NCBI RefSeq assembly: GCF_001939075.1
Contig: NZ_MPTA01000003.1
Span: 62,001 to 126,000, forward strand
Reading direction: 5' to 3'
DNA from: Paenisporosarcina indica
Lineage (GTDB): Bacteria > Bacillota > Bacilli > Bacillales_A > Planococcaceae
Length of the DNA: 64,000 nucleotides
Positions within the stretch are counted from its first letter, which is position 1; each line of letters starts with the position of its first letter. Made by a program: the position numbers and the translations under genes. The notes beneath the pieces are model-generated. The model did no database searches, was not told the origin of the DNA, and worked only from the letters and a program-made list of their open reading frames with translations. Below are positions 35,860 through 44,200 of the stretch, piece by piece.

Positions 35860-36753
35860 ATGAATAAACAGTGGTTCACATACTTAATCCTTTTATTTTG
35901 TGTAGTTGCTTGGGGAAGCAATTTTGTTTTCGGCTCAATTTTGGTTCGTGTATTCGATCCAAGCATAATCGCATTTTTCAGGCTAATTTTTATACTTATA
36001 TTCCTATTTTTCATGACATTTCGAACCGTTTATCGTACGAAGTTAAATATACACAACTTTATATGGTTAGCGATTGCAGGTTTTATCGGAATATCGTTGA
36101 ACCAATGGAGCTTTTATGCAAGCCTTCAATTCACCGAACCGGTAACAGCTGCATTAATCCTTGCTTTGTCACCGATAGTCACTGCCCTAATTTCTTCTTA
36201 TTGGTTTAAAGAGAGGAAAACTTTTCAATTTTGGGTTGGATCATTCGTCGCTCTGTTAGGTGTTTGGTTAGTAATCACAAAAGGGTCATTACTTGTACCT
36301 AGTGTAGGAAAAGGTGAGCTATTAATCGGTTTAACAATGCTATCATTTTCAGTTTTCCTCGTCTTTGTACAACATTTATCCAAATCGATTCATCCTGCAA
36401 CCATCACTTGGTATAGTAATGTTTTCGGACTGATCGGCATACTTCCATTCGTACCGTGGAAAAATACTCATCTTGTATTGTCCGTTCCATTTTCTTATTG
36501 GATGTTACTTATTCTTACAGCAATCATTATGCATGGGTTATGTACTTACTTGTGGAATCATTCCATTTATAAAGTCGGTGCTACAAAAGCTGCACTTCTG
36601 TTGAATTTGGAACCATTCATAGCTATGGTTTTCGCTCTCCCTATATTGGGGCATAGTATTCAAACCCTTCAATTAGTCGGAGCATTAGTAATTGTTATAG
36701 GTGTTTCCATATCACTACGAACAAAAACAAAGAATTTAGTCGGTGACAGATGA
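35860..36753 (+). CDS. DMT-superfamily (EamA) transporter, copy 2
   Basis: This ten-helix drug/metabolite transporter of 297 residues is very similar over its whole length to the gene at 29890-30774. The same segments CVVAWGSNFVFGSILV, NQWSFYASLQ and SIHPATITWYSNVFGL recur. The start is the ATG at 35860, although a TTG just before it is possible. The ribosome binding site is weak and distant. It arose by duplication of the amidohydrolase-DMT segment and may be in the process of diverging. Confidence 0.83.
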   Translation: MNKQWFTYLILLFCVVAWGSNFVFGSILVRVFDPSIIAFFRLIFILIFLFFMTFRTVYRTKLNIHNFIWLAIAGFIGISLNQWSFYASLQFTEPVTAALILALSPIVTALISSYWFKERKTFQFWVGSFVALLGVWLVITKGSLLVPSVGKGELLIGLTMLSFSVFLVFVQHLSKSIHPATITWYSNVFGLIGILPFVPWKNTHLVLSVPFSYWMLLILTAIIMHGLCTYLWNHSIYKVGATKAALLLNLEPFIAMVFALPILGHSIQTLQLVGALVIVIGVSISLRTKTKNLVGDR

Positions 36754-37006
36754 GAGTTTTTCTTTATGTGATTTCTTCCATAAGAAAAGCCTGGCAAAAT
36801 GTCGCAAGTCTCTCATTGTAATTGAAAACTGATAATGATCACTTTTACATCCAGGTTCTCAGGTCTCTATAGATGGCTGATTGCTGCAACATGCCTTAAA
36901 GAGCTTTTATCATACACTGACACATATAGCATTCCAGATGCTTTGGACGCTTTACTTCTACACCATGGTTATGCCCTTTTAAGTGTCTAGTAACTCTTCA
37001 AAATAG
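36754..37006. other. Intergenic region with no gene seen
   Basis: These 253 bases after the second DMT gene contain only short stop-interrupted frames on both strands and no recognisable RNA. A terminator follows at 37007. Confidence 0.5.
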
Positions 37007-37066
37007 AAAAAAACACCTTCGGAATCAACACTTAGCTTAAGTGAAGATTTTTGAAGGTGTTTTTTA
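37007..37066. terminator. Bidirectional terminator between DMT copy 2 and pnkp
   Basis: AAAAAACACCTTC pairs with GAAGGTGTTTTTT. An inner CACTTAGCTTAAGTG hairpin lies in the loop. It ends the minus-strand Hen1-Pnkp operon and possibly the plus-strand DMT gene. Confidence 0.85.
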
Positions 37067-37070
37067 TTTC

Positions 37071-39662
37071 CTATAACCTAGGATCTACAGGGTCAGATTC
37101 CATTGCCAGTGTTGCAAGTACACATTCATGGACTCTTTCAATCGATTCTTCATTGACATACCTATTGATCCCTTCAACTCCGAGTGCAAATTCTTTAAGT
37201 GCCAATTTTTGTTTTTTACCTGTATTTCTATTTTTAAGTCTCTCAAGGTTTTTCGGCAGCAAGTAGTCCATCCCATAAATAATGTTCAGGTACTTCCTTC
37301 CTCTAACCTTAATTGCAGGTTGCAACAACTTGCCCCTATTCCTGGCAATATAAAATTCAGGTTTGATGACAATGCCTTCATGACCTTCACTTGTTATGTC
37401 CTGCCACCATTTAATAACTTCATTTTCGCTTGTTTCGCCCTTGATGATTTTGAATTCTGTCTCGACAAACAGACTTGATTGACTTGCAAACTGACGGTTC
37501 ATTTCCATATGCCATGTATGCGGTTGATCAAAGAATGTTTGATTGCTATGAGCCAGTACATGGAATGGTGCAATTTGAATGGAATTCACGTCTTCAATTT
37601 CCCAACAATATTTTTGGAACACTTCTTTGAATGTATGTGCGTTTTTCAGCTTTTGATTATATTCTTCTAACCAAGCCTTCAATTCTTCATTACCACCATT
37701 AGCTGACTTAATTTTCTCCTTCAGCTTGGTTCGATCAAGTATTGCATTCTCTGATACGTGTGCATATTGGCTACTGATTAATTCTTTTGCTTTCAGATTC
37801 CAAGGCATGATTTCAGCATCCAGGAGCACATAGTCCGTTTCGTATTGTTTAAAATAGGCGTGATCATGCAACTCTTGATTGATTTTCAACATTAATTTTT
37901 TCTCAGTGTTTGGTTCAAAGAATCGTCTTCCTGTTCTTGTATAAATAACTCCTAGTGATTCAATCCCAGTATGCTTTTTAGAGGCTTCTTGATCTTTAAA
38001 CAGCAAAAGAACGGCTCGACTACCCATATGTTTCTTTTCAGCAATCATAGTCTGGACCCCATTTTTTCTGTAGTAATCCATGGCTTCCTTTGGATGTTCT
38101 AAGTAATCATCTAAAGAAGATGGAGTAGGAGTTGGGCTCATGGTTGGCGGGATATAGATTAATTGTTCAATAGGAATCGTGAAATGTGATACTGTATCAA
38201 TCGCAGGTTTTACGGTATCTTGATGAATTTTAACTTCTCCCAAATCTTCCGTAAGTACTGAATATCCATTAATGAATTTGCCGATATTCGGCATATTCAA
38301 ACGGTTCATCTTCCACTCTACCAACGGATTGTCGTCCGCTCCCGAGTAATCTTGTTTTGCTTGAACCGAGATGAATTCTCCTTCTGGATAGCGGTAAGCA
38401 GTCAGTGCTCCACCAAAGACAACTCCTTGATCGATGTTAATCGTATTATTAATTAGCAATGGGCGTGGCTTTGGGTCGTGTCCCCATACAATAAGTGAAC
38501 TCTTATTGTGTGAGATCGACCAATCTTTCCGGACCGGCTTTCCTTTCTCATCAAATCCATCGGTATCGCCGTAACGGCAAAAATCGCGAATGGCTTGCGA
38601 TTGTTTTCCGATATATTCGTCTTTGATTCCTGCATGTGCACAAACTAAGGTTTGTACTCCATTCTTTGTAAATACATAGTGAGCAGGTGCATGTAGGAGA
38701 AAATCTCGTAAAGCTCGTCTCGTTTCCTGTGCTTTTTCACTTCCAACTTGTAATTCGTATTCTTTGAATTCTTCTTCTACTTTTTCATCCCCGTGGTGGA
38801 GTGTAACGTCTCTTCCATCCAACCATCTGGCAATTTTCCAGCCGTGATTGCTGTCAATCATGTAGGCTAGATTTTGTTGTACATGTTCGTAGTAAAAGAG
38901 CATCGTTTTAAGTGATTGAGGTCCTCTACTCATGACGTCTCCAATGGAAACAAACTTACGTCCATCAGGATGGAGATAGAGTCCTTCGTGATTTTTTTGA
39001 TAGCCTAACTTTTCAAGTAAAAGAATCATTTCCTCGTAACAGCCATGAATATCTCCAATTATGTCAATCCCGTGTTGAACATCCTTTTCAATAGGGTTTG
39101 CCTGTCTTACGAACTCTAGGTCTTGTGTTTCCTTAATGGTATAAACGGAATCGTATCCTTCTTTTTTCAGGTAACGTTTTTCTCGTTTAAAAGTCTGGTA
39201 TTGCTGTTTAATTCGTTTCTTCCCTCTAGGATTGTCTCTTTGTTCATCCCTTGTCAGCAGCTCTTCTTCAGGGGTATCAAGAACGAGGGATAGGATGGGT
39301 ACATTATTTTCCCTTGCGATTGACAGGTATCTCTTACGATCATCTGGATGGAGGTGAGTTGCATCTACAAACGTGCATTTATTTAAACGACATCTAGCAT
39401 TAATGACAGAATCCATCATAGCGAAAGCTTCTTTCGAAATCTCATGATATTCGTCCATTAATGTGTCAGCTTCATCCTTAGGTCTACCATCCCAGTCCAT
39501 AAATTCAATATCGCTGACCAAGACGCGAAATTCATCTGAACTGATGACCTCGGATTCTTGGATTTCTTTCTTATCTATCATATTTTTTAACATGGTAGAT
39601 TTCCCACTATTAGAAGGGCCAACCAACAAGATAATTCCTGCGTATGGTATTCTGATTTGCAT
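37071..39662 (-). CDS. pnkp: Polynucleotide kinase-phosphatase (Pnkp), RNA end-healing and ligase-like enzyme
   Basis: This is the three-domain RNA repair enzyme of the bacterial Pnkp/Hen1 system, 863 residues. The N-terminal 5'-kinase has the P-loop GPSNSGKST at residues 15-23. The central metallophosphatase has GDIHGCYEE at about 203-211, SNHGW, CAHAG and WGHDP; its second motif reads GDVMSRGP, where GDxxDRGP is usual. The C-terminal adenylyltransferase has KHMGSRA as the likely nucleotidyl-lysine motif. The start is the ATG 2 bases after the hen1 stop, with a GGAAGGTG ribosome binding site. Known homologues heal and, with Hen1, seal RNAs cut by ribotoxins. Confidence 0.93.
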   Translation of the reverse strand: MQIRIPYAGIILLVGPSNSGKSTMLKNMIDKKEIQESEVISSDEFRVLVSDIEFMDWDGRPKDEADTLMDEYHEISKEAFAMMDSVINARCRLNKCTFVDATHLHPDDRKRYLSIARENNVPILSLVLDTPEEELLTRDEQRDNPRGKKRIKQQYQTFKREKRYLKKEGYDSVYTIKETQDLEFVRQANPIEKDVQHGIDIIGDIHGCYEEMILLLEKLGYQKNHEGLYLHPDGRKFVSIGDVMSRGPQSLKTMLFYYEHVQQNLAYMIDSNHGWKIARWLDGRDVTLHHGDEKVEEEFKEYELQVGSEKAQETRRALRDFLLHAPAHYVFTKNGVQTLVCAHAGIKDEYIGKQSQAIRDFCRYGDTDGFDEKGKPVRKDWSISHNKSSLIVWGHDPKPRPLLINNTINIDQGVVFGGALTAYRYPEGEFISVQAKQDYSGADDNPLVEWKMNRLNMPNIGKFINGYSVLTEDLGEVKIHQDTVKPAIDTVSHFTIPIEQLIYIPPTMSPTPTPSSLDDYLEHPKEAMDYYRKNGVQTMIAEKKHMGSRAVLLLFKDQEASKKHTGIESLGVIYTRTGRRFFEPNTEKKLMLKINQELHDHAYFKQYETDYVLLDAEIMPWNLKAKELISSQYAHVSENAILDRTKLKEKIKSANGGNEELKAWLEEYNQKLKNAHTFKEVFQKYCWEIEDVNSIQIAPFHVLAHSNQTFFDQPHTWHMEMNRQFASQSSLFVETEFKIIKGETSENEVIKWWQDITSEGHEGIVIKPEFYIARNRGKLLQPAIKVRGRKYLNIIYGMDYLLPKNLERLKNRNTGKKQKLALKEFALGVEGINRYVNEESIERVHECVLATLAMESDPVDPRL

Positions 39663-39664
39663 CG

Positions 39665-41011
39665 TTAATTCACCTTCCTTTTGAACACACACATTTGTGT
39701 TGGGAAACCTTGTGTTTCATGCTCTTCACCAATCCCATCAAAATGAAGGTCATATGATTCGCGGAGATTTCGCTCATTACACCACTGATAAAATTCCGCT
39801 CTCGTCCACTCGAAACGATGATCATTGTGCCGGAAATGATCGTCCATATCATATACCATGTTATATTCACGGTTTGGCGTTGTAATGATTAGTGCACCCG
39901 GCTGATAATCATGCAAAATTGTATCTAGTACTTTGGGTAGTCTGTACTCATCGATATGCTCGATCACCTCACATAAAATCATGACATCCTTGCCCTTTAA
40001 TCTTTCATCGTAGTAAAAAAGAGAACCCCAAAGTGTTTCAGGAACTACAAAACCTTCTTTATTCGTCACTTTTTCGAATCGGCGTAATGCTTTGAGAGTG
40101 GCAGATTCTGATGGCTCTACCGCCAAAATTTCTTTTACTCCAGTCACAAAACCAAGGCGTACTGAAAGCTTTCCTTCACCTGATCCAAAATCTACGATGC
40201 TTTTTGGCTTCATAAGGCTGACAGTTTCAACGATTCTTTCGTAACGAAGATCATTGAGTCGAATTTTCTCACTTGGTTCTTCGATTTTCTCCTCTAAATT
40301 CGTGTTCTCGACTTGACTATAAACTTCTTTAAACCTAAGTGCCTGGCGGTAGATCATGTCTCGCATTGGATGCGCTTCAAGCCAGCCTTCCCCATAGCGC
40401 TCCAGTTTTTCAATTTCTTTTTCGTCAATGAAATAATGCTTGTAGTTATCGATGACCGGAATTAAGATAAATAGCTGTCTTAATCCATCTTGTAGCGTTT
40501 TCGTTCCTTTTAGGGAAATATAACTTACTGAGCTTTTCTCTTTCATTTGAAAAGAATAGTCAATTTCCGGACGGGTAATCGTCACTTGATAACCTATCGG
40601 CTCAAACAACTCATTTAAAACCTCATCAGAAATGGTTGAAACTACTGGACCAAATTCAAACTCGAATGGGAAAAGATGATTGACCCAATCTATATATTCT
40701 TCCTTGGGCTGTCCGTTTAATGCCGTTCCCAATGCAGAACGAATAAACGAACAAAAAATACTACTAACAGCAAATTCCCGATCATTTATGTAATGGGTAA
40801 TGTCATAGGAATTTGAGCTACTCTTGATCAATTCTATTGGATCCGGTGTAACAAAGATGGTCACTTCTAGCTCTGTTTCTGTAAACTTGCTATAGAATAG
40901 GCGCACTAAATGGCCTTTGTGATTCCTCTCATATACATTATCAGGGTTCTTTGATAGCAAATAAGAAATGGCTTTCACATTTTCACCAGTGGCTTTTATC
41001 GTTAATTGCAT
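39665..41011 (-). CDS. hen1: 3'-terminal RNA ribose 2'-O-methyltransferase Hen1
   Basis: This is the partner of Pnkp, 448 residues. The N-terminal half (about 1-245) is the Pnkp-activating region. The C-terminal half is the SAM-dependent methyltransferase with VDFGSGEGKLSVRLG, the AVEPSE acidic loop, the metal-binding EVIEHIDEYR motif and HNDHRFEWTRAEF. In characterised homologues it methylates the 2'-OH at the cleavage site before ligation, so that repaired RNA resists a second cut. The ATG at 41011 lies 8 bases after AAAGGAG. It is first in a two-gene operon. Confidence 0.93.
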   Translation of the reverse strand: MQLTIKATGENVKAISYLLSKNPDNVYERNHKGHLVRLFYSKFTETELEVTIFVTPDPIELIKSSSNSYDITHYINDREFAVSSIFCSFIRSALGTALNGQPKEEYIDWVNHLFPFEFEFGPVVSTISDEVLNELFEPIGYQVTITRPEIDYSFQMKEKSSVSYISLKGTKTLQDGLRQLFILIPVIDNYKHYFIDEKEIEKLERYGEGWLEAHPMRDMIYRQALRFKEVYSQVENTNLEEKIEEPSEKIRLNDLRYERIVETVSLMKPKSIVDFGSGEGKLSVRLGFVTGVKEILAVEPSESATLKALRRFEKVTNKEGFVVPETLWGSLFYYDERLKGKDVMILCEVIEHIDEYRLPKVLDTILHDYQPGALIITTPNREYNMVYDMDDHFRHNDHRFEWTRAEFYQWCNERNLRESYDLHFDGIGEEHETQGFPTQMCVFKRKVN

Positions 41012-41162
41012 AGTAAACACTCCTTTCGCACATTCTATCCATTAATCTTTTAGTTTAATATAGCATAATACATTGTCGACAAACCCTCGGATATTAACTA
41101 GAATTACTTCCAATTTTCCAACAACTTTTAGATGAAGAAGTGGCTCTCAAGTTTTTTTGCAC

Positions 41163-41193
41163 AAAAAAAGAGCCGAAATGAATTCGGCTCTTT
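41163..41193 (-). terminator. Terminator of the surface subtilase gene
   Basis: AAAGAGCCGAA and TTCGGCTCTTT form an 11-bp stem with a 5-base loop. On the minus strand it is followed by seven T residues. Confidence 0.92.
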
Positions 41194-41200
41194 CTCGAAA

Positions 41201-44200
41201 TTATTTTAGCAGTTCAAGTTTGTCCAATGCACGGTAAAGCATTACTGCTGCTTCAGCACGTGTTGCATTGTTCTTAGGATTGAACTGACCTTCATTCCCT
41301 AGAATTACACCAAGTGCAGTTGCTTTGTAGACGGATTCAATGGCAAATGCACCAATTGAACCATGGTCCTTAAAGTTAGCTGGTGTTTCAAGGTTGTCAA
41401 GTTTTGCTTTGTTTTGATATTCAACTGCTCGTACGACCATTGCCGCAATCTCTTCTCGTTTGATTGGAGCGTCCGGATTGAATGAACCATTCGTTGTTCC
41501 GTTAACGATTCCTGCTTTAGCAGCAGCTTCAATGGCAGCGAATGCCCACTTCTTGCTTGTGTTGACGTCATTAAACGTGCCTTCATAAGCATTTAATGGA
41601 AGGTTTAGTGCACGAGCAAGCAATACAGCGAACTCGGCCCGTGTAATTTGTGCGTTTGGTGCAAAGTTAGTTTCAGTTTTCCCTTGGATAATTCCTTTCG
41701 CTGCAAGAATATTAATCTCTTTTTTAGCGAAAATATTTGTAATATCCGAGAATACTGGTGGTGTTACTGGTTTAGGGTCCACTGGTTTTGGATCTACTGG
41801 TGGATTAACGATAACAGGATCTGCCACTGACACATTGACAGTCACATTTTTACCACCATAAGAAACGGTAACTGTTGTTGTACCTTTTGCTTTAGCAGTT
41901 ACTAATCCTTTAGCAACTGTTGCAACTTTATCATTTGCTACTACATACGTAGCTTCTTTAGTTACATCTTTTTCAGTAGCTTCACTATCTTGAGGTGTTG
42001 TTACTTGTTTAACCGTAATTTGAGAATTTGATCCAGTTGTTATATTAAGGTTTGTTTTGTCTACAGTTAATGTTACAACTGGTTCTGGTACTACTACTTC
42101 GTCTGTAACAGTTACTTCAACCGTTACTTCATTTTCACCGTAAGAAACAGTGATTGTTGTAGAACCTTCAGCTACAGCTGTTACTACACCTTTAGTAACT
42201 GTTACAATTTCTTCATCCGCAACTGTATATGTTGCTTCATCAGTTACGTCTTCCGTTGTTGCTTTACCTTCAACAGTTGTTGTTTGTGTAACTGTAAGAG
42301 TTGCAGTATCGCCTGTATTCAAATCAAGTTCTGATTGGTCTACAGAAAGTGTTACTTCAACTTCAGGTGCCGCAACTGTTGTAACTATATTTGTTTCAAC
42401 AGCCGTGTTGCCTGCGATATCTTGTACAATTACATACACTTTATACGATTTACCTTTTTCAAGGTTTGTTAAGTTGACTGAGTAAGTGCCATCCGCATTG
42501 ATAGTGAATGTACCTTCATCAACTGTTGTGTCATTGTTTTGTACTACATATGAACCTTTTAGATAGTTGTTAATATCGAAGTTTGTAACCCCGTAGTCGG
42601 CAACTAATGCAGATTTAAATTCAAAGAATTGGTCTTCTACTGTACCGTCCAATGTAAACTCAGTACCATCAACCTCAGTTGCATCTTCACCAGTGATTAC
42701 TGGGTCAGTTGATTTAACAAAGATCGGTTCTAGTAAACTAATCATATCTTCAGAATCGGTAGCAGAATATAGTTCCATGCCATATACGCCGTCATTTAAT
42801 TCACCGGCATCATCATCAGTTGTTGTGTACGAACCGTCAAATGTACCAGTTCCAATTTTTGGTTTTGCGGAATCCCAATGGATAACTCCAATGTCGCCAT
42901 ACTCGTCCGGTATGCCAGAGAATTCTGCTGGATCCTTAACGAAGACGCCTACGCCCCATTTTGGTTGTTGTTTGAATTCAAATGAGAATCCTGTTGAATC
43001 CATTACACCGTCTCCATTAGGAGAGATTGCAATGCTATCAAATCCGAATGATTTTACGAATGGATTTGAGTTGCCAATCGGTTTAGATGGAATCGGAGTT
43101 ATAGGTGTTACTTCGATTGGTAACTCTGGTTTAACCACTTCAGTACCGAAGATTACTTTTTCTCCAACATTCCCAGCTGCATCTTCAATGATGACTTTTA
43201 CTGAGTCTGTTTCCACATTCAATTCTGATACAGGGAATGCAAATGTTCCATCTTGTTCTAAATCAAATGATACAGGTTGTCCTGCTACACCATTTTTAGT
43301 TACTACATATGAAGCAAATAGTTTGTCATTTAAATCAAAATCCAGATCATACCACCATAACTCTTCATTGTAGACTAAATATTTATCTGTTACTTTACCT
43401 GTTACTTGCCCGCTTGCAACAGAACCAGAAATTACAGGTTTTGTTGTTTTAACAACAATCGGTCCAACATAATCACCGATGTTTTCTTCACCAACCCATC
43501 CTGTGAAGTCAACTGTATATAAACCATCAGGAATCGTTGTTTCAGGCTCATCGCTCCATGGTTGGTAAATACCATCAATCGGTAATCTGTAAGATCCTGC
43601 GGCAAGGGATTCACCTGCATGCAAATAACCGATATAACCGTCTTCAAACACTCCACCTTCAGGATTCATGATATCCCAAAGTTCGATGTAGTTGTCTGAA
43701 ACATCACCAGTTAATGTGAATGTCAGTTCAGCTTCGTCATTTACCCCGTCACCATCAAACGAAAGATCAGTTTCAGTGATATTCATATTTGTAACTTCTG
43801 GTAGTGATTCTCCACCAAATTCTGCAGCGAATGGTAATGAAATTTCTGTTTCCCCACCAGTGATGTGGATATAACCAAGAAGTTCCGAACCAGCTGGTGC
43901 ATCAGCTGCTGAAGCTGTCAAAGTCATGTTCAATATTTGCTCGCCATTCAAAGTGAATGTTGGTTTGTCCACCGTCACTTTTGCATCGCCGAACGATTTC
44001 GTAACATCAACTGTTACTTTGAAATTTCCTCCGTCGCCTTTAACATCTTTAACACGAATTTGTTTCGTTACCGAAAGGTTTTCTTCAAGTGATTGTGGAC
44101 CGAATGTTACAGTCCCTTTCAAGTTTTCAACAACTGCTCCACTTGCATCACGAACTGCTTCGTCGATTGCATATGCAAGTGCATCAGGATGTGCCGCTGC

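Noticed and set aside
42693-43373. A 226-codon plus-strand frame opposite the subtilase.
   Set aside because: It mirrors the repetitive Ser/Thr-rich coding of the minus-strand protease. No start signal or protein family supports it.
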